From: Flavobacterium macacae
Lineage (GTDB): Bacteria; Bacteroidota; Bacteroidia; Flavobacteriales; Flavobacteriaceae
NCBI RefSeq assembly: GCF_003865365.1
Contig: NZ_RQVR01000003.1
Location: forward strand, 124,001 to 188,000
DNA: 64,000 nucleotides
Reading direction: 5' to 3'
The position numbers were made by a program, and so were the translations under genes. Positions 34,522-43,856 of the stretch are shown here, in pieces (position 1 is the first letter of the stretch; each line of letters starts with the position of its first letter). Below the pieces are notes generated by a model that was not told the DNA's origin, ran no database searches, and saw only the letters and a list, made by a program, of their open reading frames with translations.

Positions 34522-36726
34522 ATGCCCCAAATTAGACTAATTTCATTTATTGCTATCTTATTCTTTTTCGGCCATTTCGGGTTCTCTCAAGAGCGGACAA
34601 AAAAAGAAATAAGAAAGGAAATATATGATTACATCTGCGAGGCGGATGCTTTATTGAATGAACTCAAGTTTCAGGAATCACTTCAGATTTCTCAAAAGGC
34701 ACTCAATTTAGCATATAAAAATAAGCAATACGACTATGTTGCCATGTCGTATAATACCATTGCGGGCTGTCACGAAGAACTTTTAGATGTCGAAAAAGCA
34801 CTTTCTTATTATGAAAAGGCATTGGCTTATGCGAACAAAACTTCCAATGACACTATAAAAGATTGGATCCACAACAATATTGGAAACATTTATAATTTTG
34901 ATTTAAAAGATTTTGACAAAGGAATTTATCACTATCAAAAGTCTTTAGCTTTTGGTAAAAAAATTCAAGATACTTCTGAAATTATATTTACGGAATTAAA
35001 TTTGACGTGGGCTTATTTCAACAAAAATGAATTCAAATCAGGATTGCCTCACTTGAAATATATTGAAAAAAATCTGGTAAATCATGAGGATATAGAATCT
35101 CAAGTGATTATGAATAATCTTTTTGGAATGTATTATAGTTCTCAAAAAGATGAAAAATTAGCTGATTTTCACTTTAATAAAGCCATTCAGATTGGTCTAA
35201 AATACAATCAAGATATGGCCTTGTCAGATGTTTATGAAGAATATGCAAAACATTTGTACCAAATAAAAAATTTTAAAGAGGCGTACATAATTAAAGAAAA
35301 AAATGAAAAGCTTAAAGAAGTAATTCACAATCAAGAAAAGGTAAAAAGCGCTCAAATTGCCGGAATTCAAATTGAACTTGAGGACTCCAGAAGAGAAATT
35401 AATGAAATTGAGCTGGAAAGATATGCACAGGAAAAGACTTTAAGATATTCAAAAATCATAGTAGTTTTATTTCTGGCGGTTGTAATCGTATTATTATTAC
35501 TTCTTTATACTTTTTATAAAAATAATTTATTCCGAAAAAAAGTCAATCAGCAATTAGTGGAAAGTAACGCGGAACTTAAGATTGCAAAAGACAAAGCCGA
35601 GGAATCTTCCATATTAAAAAGCCAGTTTATTTCAACAGTAACGCACGAATTGCGAACGCCACTTTATGGAGTTATTGGAATCACTGATTTGATTTTAGAC
35701 GAACATCGCGAGTTAGAAAATAGTCCTCATATTAATTCGCTTAAATTTTCAGCCAAATATCTTTTGTCTTTAGTCAATGATTTATTACAAATTCACAAAA
35801 TTGAAGATCGAAAAATTGTGCTTGATGAAACGCCATTAAATGTTTCAGATGAAATTGAAAAAGTGAATCAAGCGCTTCAATTTATCGCCATAAAAAATCA
35901 GAATAAAATTACGGTTGAAATTGATCCTAATATTCCGGAGTATTTAATTGGCGACCGACTTCGGCTATCTCAAATTTTAGTCAACTTGACCAGCAATGCC
36001 TTGAAATTTACCCAAAACGGTGAAATAAAATTGATTGCAAAATTAGAAAGAAAAGACAGAAATGTAAATTTTATCACATTTGAAATTTCGGATAACGGCG
36101 TTGGAATTGCCACAGAAAATCAAAATAAAATTTTTGAAAAGTTTGTTCAAATTGATCGAAAAGAAGGTGGCGATTACCAAGGTACAGGTTTGGGACTTTC
36201 TATCGTGAAAAAATTACTAGAATTGCTGGGGAGCGAAATTCATTTGGAAAGCCGGGAGAATTTTGGAACTACAATTACTTTCACAATTCCCTTTGAATAC
36301 AACGAAGAAACAACTAAAAAATATATTGAAAACATTGACGTTGATACCACAAGCGCGTCCAATTATAATATTCTAGTGGTAGAAGACAATAAAATAAATC
36401 AGTTGGTTACTCGAAAAATTATTGAAAAACATAATTTTAAATGTGCCGTTGTCGATGATGGATATACCGCTTTAGAAATCTTGAAAACAGAAACTTTTGA
36501 TTTGATTTTGATGGATATCAATATGCCTCTAATCAATGGTTTTGAAACAACCCGAATGATTCGAGAAAAAGGAATAACCGTTCCAATTGTGGCATTGACC
36601 GCTTTTGACAAAGATGAAATCTCTGACGAAGCAAAATTATCAGGAATGAATGATGTTTTAATCAAGCCATTTGAGCCTGTCCTCTTGTTTCAAGTGATCA
36701 GCGCTCAAATAGCCAAATCTAAATAA
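34522..36726 (+). CDS. TPR-containing hybrid sensor histidine kinase/response regulator
   Basis: 734 residues. Signal peptide or anchor (1 to about 22), then a periplasmic TPR array (about 35-260), a coiled segment, one transmembrane helix (about 310-333), HisKA with His375 in TVTHELRTP, HATPase (LVNLTSNALKFT, SDNGVGI, GTGLGLSIVKKLLE) and a receiver domain with phospho-acceptor Asp665 in LILMDINMP. The TPRs probably detect a protein or peptide partner. There is no output domain, so the signal must pass to a separate phosphotransfer partner encoded elsewhere. Its stop lies one base from that of the convergent gene. Confidence 0.9.
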   Translation: MPQIRLISFIAILFFFGHFGFSQERTKKEIRKEIYDYICEADALLNELKFQESLQISQKALNLAYKNKQYDYVAMSYNTIAGCHEELLDVEKALSYYEKALAYANKTSNDTIKDWIHNNIGNIYNFDLKDFDKGIYHYQKSLAFGKKIQDTSEIIFTELNLTWAYFNKNEFKSGLPHLKYIEKNLVNHEDIESQVIMNNLFGMYYSSQKDEKLADFHFNKAIQIGLKYNQDMALSDVYEEYAKHLYQIKNFKEAYIIKEKNEKLKEVIHNQEKVKSAQIAGIQIELEDSRREINEIELERYAQEKTLRYSKIIVVLFLAVVIVLLLLLYTFYKNNLFRKKVNQQLVESNAELKIAKDKAEESSILKSQFISTVTHELRTPLYGVIGITDLILDEHRELENSPHINSLKFSAKYLLSLVNDLLQIHKIEDRKIVLDETPLNVSDEIEKVNQALQFIAIKNQNKITVEIDPNIPEYLIGDRLRLSQILVNLTSNALKFTQNGEIKLIAKLERKDRNVNFITFEISDNGVGIATENQNKIFEKFVQIDRKEGGDYQGTGLGLSIVKKLLELLGSEIHLESRENFGTTITFTIPFEYNEETTKKYIENIDVDTTSASNYNILVVEDNKINQLVTRKIIEKHNFKCAVVDDGYTALEILKTETFDLILMDINMPLINGFETTRMIREKGITVPIVALTAFDKDEISDEAKLSGMNDVLIKPFEPVLLFQVISAQIAKSK

Positions 36727-36727
36727 T

Positions 36728-37564
36728 TTATTTTTTGAAATTTATTTCTGCATAAACGGGCAAGTGATCTGATGGATACCTGCAATCTTTTGAGTCACTT
36801 AAAGTAGCAAATTTGGTCACTTCCATTTTATTTCTGTTGATGAAAATGTAGTCAATTCGCATGGTTACGGGTTTGTTGAATTCAAAATTGTTGAATGTTC
36901 CTTTGGGTCCAAAAACAATTCCCTTGCATACTTTTTGAGCATCGTCTAACTCTTCTTTAATCAATTTTAAAGGAAGCGTTTCATGCTCTAAGTTGAAATC
37001 TCCGGTCAAAATCACAGGAAGATTGTCTTTGTTGATTTCTCTAATTTTGGCCAAAATCATTTTTGAACTTTCTGCTCTGGCAATATCACCGACGTGGTCA
37101 AAATGGGTGTTGAAAATCAGCATCTTTTTCTTAGTGGCTTTATTTTGAAACAAACCATACGTACAGACTCTCGGATACGCCGCATCCCAAGCTTTTGAGG
37201 GTGTAGAAGGCGTTTCAGACAACCAAAACGTATTTTCTTCTAACAATTTGAACTTATCTGAATTGTAAAAAATAGCGCTGTGTTCTCCTTTTGACTGGCC
37301 GTCATCACGGCCTTTTCCGATGAATTTATGCGAAGCCAAAGCAGTATCAAGATATTCCATTTGGTTGGGCAGAGCTTCTTGAACTCCCATAAAATCTGGA
37401 TTGTAGAATTTTACTTGATCCGTTAGATATTCTTTTCTGTTGGACCACTGATTTTCTTTGTCGCTTGCGGTATCAAGGCGAAGATTGTAGCTCATTATTT
37501 TTAAATCTTGAGCAAAGGCAGTAATTTGGGACATAATTAAAAAGGTAAAAAATAGTTTTTTCAT
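36728..37564 (-). CDS. Secreted endonuclease/exonuclease/phosphatase family protein
   Basis: 278 residues. A signal peptide (MKKLFFTFLIMSQITAFA-Q) precedes an EEP fold: MSYNLRLDT, GVQEALPNQ (metal Glu), NTHFDHVG, LTGDFNLEHE and the C-terminal SDHLPVYAEI. Family members cleave phosphodiesters or phosphomonoesters of nucleic acids, lipids or inositol phosphates. Exported to the periplasm or outside. The substrate cannot be inferred. It converges with the sensor kinase gene with only one base between stop codons. Confidence 0.85.
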   Translation of the reverse strand: MKKLFFTFLIMSQITAFAQDLKIMSYNLRLDTASDKENQWSNRKEYLTDQVKFYNPDFMGVQEALPNQMEYLDTALASHKFIGKGRDDGQSKGEHSAIFYNSDKFKLLEENTFWLSETPSTPSKAWDAAYPRVCTYGLFQNKATKKKMLIFNTHFDHVGDIARAESSKMILAKIREINKDNLPVILTGDFNLEHETLPLKLIKEELDDAQKVCKGIVFGPKGTFNNFEFNKPVTMRIDYIFINRNKMEVTKFATLSDSKDCRYPSDHLPVYAEINFKK

Positions 37565-37681
37565 TGTATTTCGGTTTTGTAGATTCCATGTAAAAAGAAA
37601 CCACTAATTACACTAATTTTCACGAATTGATTTGTGAGAATTGGTATAATTCGTGGCTTGTGGCAATAATGCTAAATTATT

Positions 37682-38941
37682 TTAATACCAGCGTTTCTTA
37701 TTCTTTTTTGAAGCGTCAGATTTTCTTGAATTGTTCTCTTTGGCTTTATTTTCCTTCACTTTATTCTTATTTCTTAAATCAGGCTTGGCGTCCGGATTTC
37801 CTTCTTTCCAAGGAAATGGATGATCGTTAACCGTTTTCACGTTTACTTTGATCAAACGCTGAATGTCTTTCCAATATCCTTCTTCGTCTTTTGAACAGAA
37901 AGAAATGGCAACACCGCCGTTTCCGGCACGTCCCGTTCTTCCAATTCGATGCACATACGTTTCTGGTATGTTCGGCAGGTCAAAATTGATGATAAACGGC
38001 AATTTGTCAATATCAATTCCACGGGCGGCGATATCAGTAGCTACTAAAACGCCAACTTCTTTGCTTTTGAAAGCATCTAAGACACGTTGTCTTGCATTTT
38101 GAGATTTGTCTCCGTGAATGGCTTCGGCAGCGATACCTTGCTTTCGCAATGCTTTGACTACGTTATCAGCTCCGTGTTTTGTACGAGAAAAAACCAAGAC
38201 ATCAGAAATATTCTCGTTTTTGATCAAATGGTATAAAAGCTGTCTTTTGTCTTCTTTATTTACGTAATACAATCGTTGCTCGACAGTTTCTGCAGTTGAA
38301 GAAACAGGTGAAACCGATACATATTCTGGTTTGTTCAAGAAAGTTTCTGCCAATTCACGAATTGCCATCGGCATCGTAGCAGAAAACAAAAGCGTCTGCC
38401 TGTTTTTTGGCGTAAGCTTTACAATTTTCTTAACGTCATTGATGAAACCCATATCAAGCATTTGATCGGCTTCGTCTAAGACCAACGTATGCAAGTGGTC
38501 TAAATCAATAAAACCTTGCTTGTGCAAATCCAATAAACGTCCTGGAGTTGCAATCAAAATATCAACACCTTTTTGCAAAATATCAACTTGGGGCACTTGA
38601 GAAACGCCACCAAAGATAGTTAGCTGGTTTAGGTTTGTATATTTTGCATACGTCTCAAAACTTTGCCCGATTTGAACCGCCAACTCACGCGTTGGAGTTA
38701 CAACAAGTGTTCTGATGACTTTGGCTTTTTTTGATGAACCGACAATGCGGTGGATATGATGAACAATCGGAATTGCGAATGCGCCTGTTTTTCCTGTACC
38801 CGTTTGGGCGCAACCCACAAGATCGGTTCCGGCTAAAACTATCGGAATAGATTTTTCTTGAATAGGTGTGGCTTCCAAATAACCGATTTCAAAAACGGCT
38901 TTCTGAATACTTTTGGAAAGTGATAAATCTTCGAATAACAT
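37682..38941 (-). CDS. DEAD-box RNA helicase
   Basis: 419 residues. Helicase motifs in order: Q-motif with TPIQEKSIP, AQTGTGKTGAF, PTRELAVQ, DEADQMLDMGF, SAT, RGIDIDKL and HRIGRTGRAG. The C-terminal tail of about 30 residues is lysine-rich (KENKAKENNSRKSDASKKNKK), a common RNA-binding extension of RhlE-like helicases. It unwinds or remodels RNA, probably in ribosome assembly or cold adaptation. I start at ATG 38941, because the in-frame 38974 start would leave almost no leader after the -7 box. Confidence 0.93.
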   Translation of the reverse strand: MLFEDLSLSKSIQKAVFEIGYLEATPIQEKSIPIVLAGTDLVGCAQTGTGKTGAFAIPIVHHIHRIVGSSKKAKVIRTLVVTPTRELAVQIGQSFETYAKYTNLNQLTIFGGVSQVPQVDILQKGVDILIATPGRLLDLHKQGFIDLDHLHTLVLDEADQMLDMGFINDVKKIVKLTPKNRQTLLFSATMPMAIRELAETFLNKPEYVSVSPVSSTAETVEQRLYYVNKEDKRQLLYHLIKNENISDVLVFSRTKHGADNVVKALRKQGIAAEAIHGDKSQNARQRVLDAFKSKEVGVLVATDIAARGIDIDKLPFIINFDLPNIPETYVHRIGRTGRAGNGGVAISFCSKDEEGYWKDIQRLIKVNVKTVNDHPFPWKEGNPDAKPDLRNKNKVKENKAKENNSRKSDASKKNKKRWY

Positions 38942-38982
38942 AAAATGTAAATTAATTCCCTGCAATTTTCGCAAAGACTGTG

Positions 38983-38990
38983 CAAAGATA
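38983..38990 (-). promoter_or_regulatory. -7 box of the DEAD-box helicase promoter
   Basis: TATCTTTG on the minus strand, 42 bases before ATG 38941. A perfect match; -33 not clear. Confidence 0.6.
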
Positions 38991-39095
38991 GTTTTTATTA
39001 TTTAAAGAGAAGTTGTGCTAGAGATTGGCAGATTTCTTACTTTTAAATTTTGGGTTTAAATGATACTTATCGAAAACGCTATTGAAGTATATGCA

Positions 39096-40133
39096 TTATT
39101 CTAATTCGTTTTTGGCTTTTATAAAATCGGTAACCAGATAACCGATTAATTTTCCGACCAGATGGCTGTTTTTTTCATCCCCTAAATCGGGTGCTCCTTC
39201 ACAAATGTGCAAATAGGCAGCATTTTCGTTTTGACTGAAAAAGTGGATGAACTGGCGCAATTCTTCTACAGAAAAACCACTTAAAGTCATCGCGCTCGAA
39301 GGAATATTGGGGATGGAATCTAAGTCGATTTCAACGCCATAACAATCATTCTTAATAAAGGCGTAGGCTTTTTCCATTTCTTGCCTAAAACCTTTCTGTT
39401 TCCTGATGTTTATTTCGTCGTACGTATTGATTCTTACTCGATCTTCTATCTTTTTAATTTCATGCAGTACACTCTTTGAAGTATAGCTTTCGTGCAGTCC
39501 AAAAACAAAATATTTTTTAAGGAAACCTTCTTCAAAAGCATATGAAAAACCATTACCGCTGTGCCTTCCTTCTAAAATTCTAAAATCAGAATGTGCGTCA
39601 AAATTGATGGCATTGATCGCTTTTCCTTTGGCAAGAGCGGTTCCTTTAATATTTCCGTAGGCATTATTGTGGCCTCCGCCAATGATAATCGGAATTTTTC
39701 CGGACTTGACAATCGTGAAAATAATATGAGAAACTTCTTTATCTATTTTTTCAACCCATTTTGAAAGTTCTTTTCGTTCTTCGATTTGATTAAAATCAAG
39801 ATTTTCTACCGCTTTCATTTCTTCCGAAACGTCAAGATGCCCTAAAATTAAAATCTGGCTTCCTTTGTTGAATCGATTGTGCTGAATGTTGGCAATACTT
39901 TTAATGGCACTTTCCCAAGCAGATGCCGCGCCCGGCCGTCCATGGTTGGCACGCACGCCAATATCTTCAGGAACGCCGAAGAGCACGAATTTGGCATCCG
40001 ATTCCTTTAAGAAAAGGGCTATGTCAGCATCTTTTGGAATCGTTTGCATTTTTTCGCCAAACTTGACTTCCCCGCTTCTGAAATTGGTAACTTTTGCTAA
40101 GTCGTGGACTGTGAACGGAATGAGTTTTTCCAT
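39096..40133 (-). CDS. hutG: Formimidoylglutamase (arginase family)
   Basis: 345 residues of the ureohydrolase fold. Manganese ligands are visible in GGGHNNAYGN, NFDAHSDFR and VEIDLDSIPN. Histidine-utilisation HutG hydrolyses N-formimidoyl-glutamate to glutamate and formamide. The hutI gene about 1 kb away supports this over arginase or agmatinase. Start ATG 40133 fits the -7 box at 40149-40156; the TTG at 40151 lies inside that box and ATG 40148 touches it. Confidence 0.82.
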   Translation of the reverse strand: MEKLIPFTVHDLAKVTNFRSGEVKFGEKMQTIPKDADIALFLKESDAKFVLFGVPEDIGVRANHGRPGAASAWESAIKSIANIQHNRFNKGSQILILGHLDVSEEMKAVENLDFNQIEERKELSKWVEKIDKEVSHIIFTIVKSGKIPIIIGGGHNNAYGNIKGTALAKGKAINAINFDAHSDFRILEGRHSGNGFSYAFEEGFLKKYFVFGLHESYTSKSVLHEIKKIEDRVRINTYDEINIRKQKGFRQEMEKAYAFIKNDCYGVEIDLDSIPNIPSSAMTLSGFSVEELRQFIHFFSQNENAAYLHICEGAPDLGDEKNSHLVGKLIGYLVTDFIKAKNELE

Positions 40134-40148
40134 AAAATTTATTTGCAT

Positions 40149-40156
40149 CAAAAATA
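40149..40156 (-). promoter_or_regulatory. -7 box of the hutG promoter
   Basis: TATTTTTG on the minus strand fits TAnnTTTG, 16 bases before ATG 40133. Confidence 0.5.
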
Positions 40157-40241
40157 ATATAATTATATAAACTTACGTTAACACAATGATAAATCCCCTA
40201 AATTTATATTTAATTTGTTTTAAACCTTACCACTAACCACT

Positions 40242-41123
40242 ATGGAAAATCAAAAAAGTAATTCAAGCCTAAAGGCGATTATCGTCGTTTTAGCAATCTT
40301 GCTCGCGGGGAGTTTAGCTTACATGTACAAAATCAGCAGTGATGCAAAAACTACTGAAACCGCTTTAGTAAAAGATAAAGATTCAGCTATGACTGAACTT
40401 ATCCAGTTAAAGCAAAAATTAGATGCTGCCATTGCAGAAAACACTTCAGTTTCTGACGAATTGATAGCAGAAAGAGAAAAAGTTGTCAAATTGATGGCTG
40501 ATCTTGAAAAATCAAAAGGCGATGTTGCTTCTTTGAAAAGAATTCAGTCGCAATACAATGCTTTGAATGCCAAATTTAATGCTTTAGTCAAAGAAAACGG
40601 CTTGCTGAAAGACCAGAACATGACTTTGGTTTCAAAAGTGGACAGCTTGAATATGGCTTTAGGCGAAAAAATCAGGTTCAATGACACTTTGGTGATCCAA
40701 AATGAGAACTTGGCTAAAACAGTTGAAAAAGCACAAAGGCTTGTAGTCATGAACTTGAGAACACAAGGAATCAAAGAAAAAAGTTCTGGTAGAGAAGTGG
40801 TTACGGAAAAAGCAAGAAGAGCTGACAAATTGAAAGTTTGTTTCTCAATCGCTCAAAATGAAGTAGCGCAATCTGGTGATAAATTGTATTACGTTCAAAT
40901 TATCGATAGCAAAAACAATGTTTTAGGTGAGAAAAAAGTAGAGAACTTTGGCGACCAAACGTTGACGTACAGCTTCACAACAACTGTGGCTTATGAAAAT
41001 AAATCGGTTGATGTTTGTGAGTCTCTGGATAACAACGGAGTTGATTTTGAAAAAGGAATGTACTTTGTGAACATTTTTGACAAAGGAACTTTGGTTTCAA
41101 AAACTAGCTTCACGCTGAAATAA
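40242..41123 (+). CDS. Membrane-anchored coiled-coil protein, unknown function
   Basis: 293 residues. One N-terminal transmembrane helix (about 11-29, KAIIVVLAILLAGSLAYMY), a long heptad-rich coiled coil (about 35-180) and a C-terminal beta-rich domain (about 195-293: KVCFSIAQNEV, YYVQIIDSKNNVLGEKKV, GMYFVNIFDKGTLV) that may be immunoglobulin-like. Probably faces the periplasm. It is on the opposite strand between hutI and hutG and shares its terminator with hutI. No function assigned. Confidence 0.75.
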   Translation: MENQKSNSSLKAIIVVLAILLAGSLAYMYKISSDAKTTETALVKDKDSAMTELIQLKQKLDAAIAENTSVSDELIAEREKVVKLMADLEKSKGDVASLKRIQSQYNALNAKFNALVKENGLLKDQNMTLVSKVDSLNMALGEKIRFNDTLVIQNENLAKTVEKAQRLVVMNLRTQGIKEKSSGREVVTEKARRADKLKVCFSIAQNEVAQSGDKLYYVQIIDSKNNVLGEKKVENFGDQTLTYSFTTTVAYENKSVDVCESLDNNGVDFEKGMYFVNIFDKGTLVSKTSFTLK

Positions 41124-41154
41124 CAAACAAAATACCAAAAACTTAAACTGCATA

Positions 41155-41181
41155 AAAAAGGAGCCATTGGCTCCTTTTTTT
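41155..41181. terminator. Bidirectional terminator between the coiled-coil gene and hutI
   Basis: AAAAAGGAGCC-att-GGCTCCTTTTT with A and T runs on both sides; convergent genes end at 41123 and 41202. Confidence 0.88.
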
Positions 41182-41201
41182 TTAGCTCTATTGTAATAGA
41201 T

Positions 41202-42437
41202 TTAAATCACTTTTCCTTCAATAATTACTTCATCAATTAAATTAGTTCCGAAGGCGTAAGGTAATTGGTAATAAGAAGTTATGGGTTTTGTGATAATTAA
41301 ATTAGCACGCTTTCCTTTAGTGATTGAACCGTGCGTTTCAGAAATCCCCATCGCGTATGCTCCATTAATCGTCGCAGCGTTAATTACTTCTTCTGGCGTC
41401 ATTTTCATCTTGATGCAAGCGGTTGCGATAACGAAATTCATGTTACCGGAAGGCGTTGTCCCAGGATTAAAATCAGAAGCCAATGCCAATGGCAAACCTG
41501 CATTCAGCATTTTTCGTGCCGGCGTGTAAGGAATGCTTATGAAATAAGAACAAGACGGCAGAGCCACGGGAATCGTTTGAGAATTTTTTAGAATTTCAAT
41601 ATCTTCATCAGTAACGATTTCTAGATGGTCGACTGACAGAGCATTGTGTTTTACGCACGCTTCGATTCCGTTGATGGCGGTGAATTGGTTGACGTGGATT
41701 TTTGCGGTCAAGCCGTATTTTTTTCCGGCTTCCATAATTCTTTCGGTTTCTTCAATGGAGAAATAACCGGTTTCAAGGAAAGCATCGATGTAATCTGCCA
41801 AGTTTTCTTCGGCTATTTTCGGAAGCATTTCGTTAATAATTACGTCAATGTAACCTGAATGATTTTCTTTAAATTCTGTTGGAAAAGCATGCGCTCCAAG
41901 GAACGTTGCTTTAATGGCAACCGGATAATTTTCTTTTAATTTTTTGATTACGCGAAGCATTTTCAATTCGCCTTCGACTGTCAATCCATAACCTGATTTG
42001 ATTTCTACAGCGCCAGTTCCTTGTTGCATTACTTCTTCAAGACGCAATTTTGATTGGTTGTAAATTTCTTCTTCGGAAGTTTCGTTGAGTTTCTTGGCTG
42101 AATTTAAAATTCCGCCACCACGATTGGCAATTTCTTCATAAGACAATCCGTTGATTCTATCGACGAATTCTTGCACGCGATTTCCTGCGTAAACGATGTG
42201 CGTGTGGCTGTCACACCATGTAGGAAGCACGACTTTTCCGGTCGCATCGATGGTTTTATCAACGCTGATTTCAGGAAGGTTTTCCATTTTGCCGAATTCA
42301 GCGATTAAATTGTCTTCAATTAAAAGATAGGCGTTTTCGATTTTTGGAAGTAGGGCCATTTCGGTTCCTGAAACCTTGGCAATTGGCGTTTCTCTGACTT
42401 GAATTAGTTCTTTTATGTTGGTGATTAGTGTTCTCAT
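41202..42437 (-). CDS. hutI: Imidazolonepropionase
   Basis: 411 residues of the amidohydrolase superfamily. CDSHTHIVYAGNR holds the metal HxH, AHAFPTEF and KIHVNQF the next ligands, and ALASDFNPGTTPSGNM the metal Asp and substrate loop typical of HutI. It hydrolyses 4-imidazolone-5-propionate to N-formimidoyl-glutamate, which hutG downstream would use. Repeat copy D lies in the 291-base gap upstream. I see no clear promoter. Confidence 0.93.
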   Translation of the reverse strand: MRTLITNIKELIQVRETPIAKVSGTEMALLPKIENAYLLIEDNLIAEFGKMENLPEISVDKTIDATGKVVLPTWCDSHTHIVYAGNRVQEFVDRINGLSYEEIANRGGGILNSAKKLNETSEEEIYNQSKLRLEEVMQQGTGAVEIKSGYGLTVEGELKMLRVIKKLKENYPVAIKATFLGAHAFPTEFKENHSGYIDVIINEMLPKIAEENLADYIDAFLETGYFSIEETERIMEAGKKYGLTAKIHVNQFTAINGIEACVKHNALSVDHLEIVTDEDIEILKNSQTIPVALPSCSYFISIPYTPARKMLNAGLPLALASDFNPGTTPSGNMNFVIATACIKMKMTPEEVINAATINGAYAMGISETHGSITKGKRANLIITKPITSYYQLPYAFGTNLIDEVIIEGKVI

Positions 42438-42548
42438 TTTTTATTTATGAGTTAAGATTTTTTATTTATGAACTCTTAATTGTGGTTTATTTCGCGCTTT
42501 TTAAACGTTATTATTCAGAAGTTTAAAAGTAAGCCTTTTGTTTGCTTT

Positions 42549-42660
42549 GTAGCCCCGATTGGCGGGAGTAGCCTTTTTTTAATCCGTTTAGGGTTAAAAA
42601 AGCTACTGCAGAAAGCGGTAAAATGGACAACCGATAAATCACTAACCATTCGCTTCAAAA
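42549..42660 (+). repeat. Dispersed hairpin element, copy D
   Basis: Begins TAGCCCCGATTGGCGGG and ends CATTCGCTTCAAAA. The core hairpin is CTTTTTTTAATCC with GGGTTAAAAAAG. The inner 3' part AAGCGGTAAAATGGAcaAC and CACTAAC matches copy C closely. It lies between the divergent starts of hutI and corA. The open frame crossing it (42480-42701) has no protein-like features. Confidence 0.65.
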
Positions 42661-42708
42661 GGGAACCAGAATATTTTTGTAAATGTAAAATGGAATTTTA
42701 AAAACTCC

Positions 42709-42716
42709 TATCTTTA
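42709..42716 (+). promoter_or_regulatory. Possible -7 box of the corA promoter
   Basis: TATCTTTA, one mismatch to TAnnTTTG, 19-25 bases before the non-ATG starts discussed for corA. Confidence 0.4.
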
Positions 42717-42728
42717 TGACAAATTAAA

Positions 42729-43814
42729 GTGATTTTGAGACGAATTAAATATAAGGAAGTGAGGCGCGTACAGCCGAATTATTTTGAATATACCGGAATT
42801 TACACAACAGAACCTGTTGAAGTACAGTTGTTTGTGTATGATGATTTGGGTTATGAGGAATATAAAAATGTTTCGCTTGATCGTGTGAAAAAAGAGTTGG
42901 AAGATCCGTTGCAAAAAGAGGATGTGAAGTGGCTAAATGTTCACGGTTTGCACGATGTGAATTTGATAAAAAACGTGGGAGAGCTGATTGGCATTGATAA
43001 TTTTATTGTCAGCGATGTTTTAAATGTGTCTCGGAGAACGAAAATGGACGAATTGGACGAAGTTTTGTTTTTCAGCATCAAATCGGTTTTGCAGAAGGAA
43101 GATGCTGACGTGATAAGAGTGGAACAGATTAGTTTTCTGCTGAAAGACAATTTGCTGGTTTCTTTTCAAGAAAAAAAGAGTGAATTTTTTACGCACATTC
43201 GGGAACGAATCAAGACGCACAGCGGGATTGTGAGGAAAAAGAAAAGCGATTATTTGCTGTATCTTTTGCTTGATGCAGTGATGGAAAACTTTTTTATTAC
43301 GATTGAAAATTATGAAAATGGCGTGGAAAATCTGTTGATTGAGGCCAAAAATAATCATCGTTCCATCGTTTTGGAAAATATTGAGCGCGAACGTGAAAAT
43401 TTGAATTTCTTGAAGCGTGCGATTGTGCCCTTGCGCGATGCTTTGTTTATTTTAAAATCGGGTAGGGAAGACGAGTTGGCTTTGATTGACAAGTCAAATT
43501 ATGCGTTTTTTGAACGTTTGCATCAGAAGAGTTTGGAGATTTTAGATCAAATAGATTATGATTTGAAATCGCTTGAAAGTGCTTCAAATATATTTTTTTC
43601 GATGCAAAGCCAGCGAATGAACCAGATTATGAAAACGCTGACCATTTTCTCGGTGATTTTTATGCCGTTGACTTTTATTGTGGGCGTTTATGGAATGAAT
43701 TTTGAAAATATGCCGGAATTGAAATCAGAAAACGGTTATTTTATTGTGCTTGGTGTGATGTTTTTGACGGTTATTGGAATGGTTTATTATTTTAAAAGGA
43801 AGCATTGGTTTTAA
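42729..43814 (+). CDS. corA: Magnesium/cobalt transporter CorA
   Basis: 361 residues. A long cytoplasmic domain, then two C-terminal membrane helices with the CorA selectivity motif in VGVYGMNFENMPE (GMN). The pentamer conducts Mg2+ down its gradient. No ATG fits: candidates are GTG 42729 and TTG 42735, the latter giving MRRIKYKEVRRVQPNYFEY, which looks like a natural start for the family. An ATG at 42716 meets a stop after three codons. Followed by a DUF1003 gene 42 bases on. Confidence 0.88.
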   Translation: MILRRIKYKEVRRVQPNYFEYTGIYTTEPVEVQLFVYDDLGYEEYKNVSLDRVKKELEDPLQKEDVKWLNVHGLHDVNLIKNVGELIGIDNFIVSDVLNVSRRTKMDELDEVLFFSIKSVLQKEDADVIRVEQISFLLKDNLLVSFQEKKSEFFTHIRERIKTHSGIVRKKKSDYLLYLLLDAVMENFFITIENYENGVENLLIEAKNNHRSIVLENIERERENLNFLKRAIVPLRDALFILKSGREDELALIDKSNYAFFERLHQKSLEILDQIDYDLKSLESASNIFFSMQSQRMNQIMKTLTIFSVIFMPLTFIVGVYGMNFENMPELKSENGYFIVLGVMFLTVIGMVYYFKRKHWF

Positions 43815-43856
43815 AAAAGTTTAAAGGTTTAATCTTTAAAAAGTTTACGAAGGAGT

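Noticed and set aside
37600..37660. CACGAATT/AATTCGTG inverted repeat before the DEAD-box helicase end
   Set aside because: Eight-base arms with a long AT-rich loop and no T run; too weak to call a terminator or site.
42480..42701. 73-codon frame between hutI and corA
   Set aside because: It runs through repeat copy D, and its composition follows the repeat hairpin rather than a protein.
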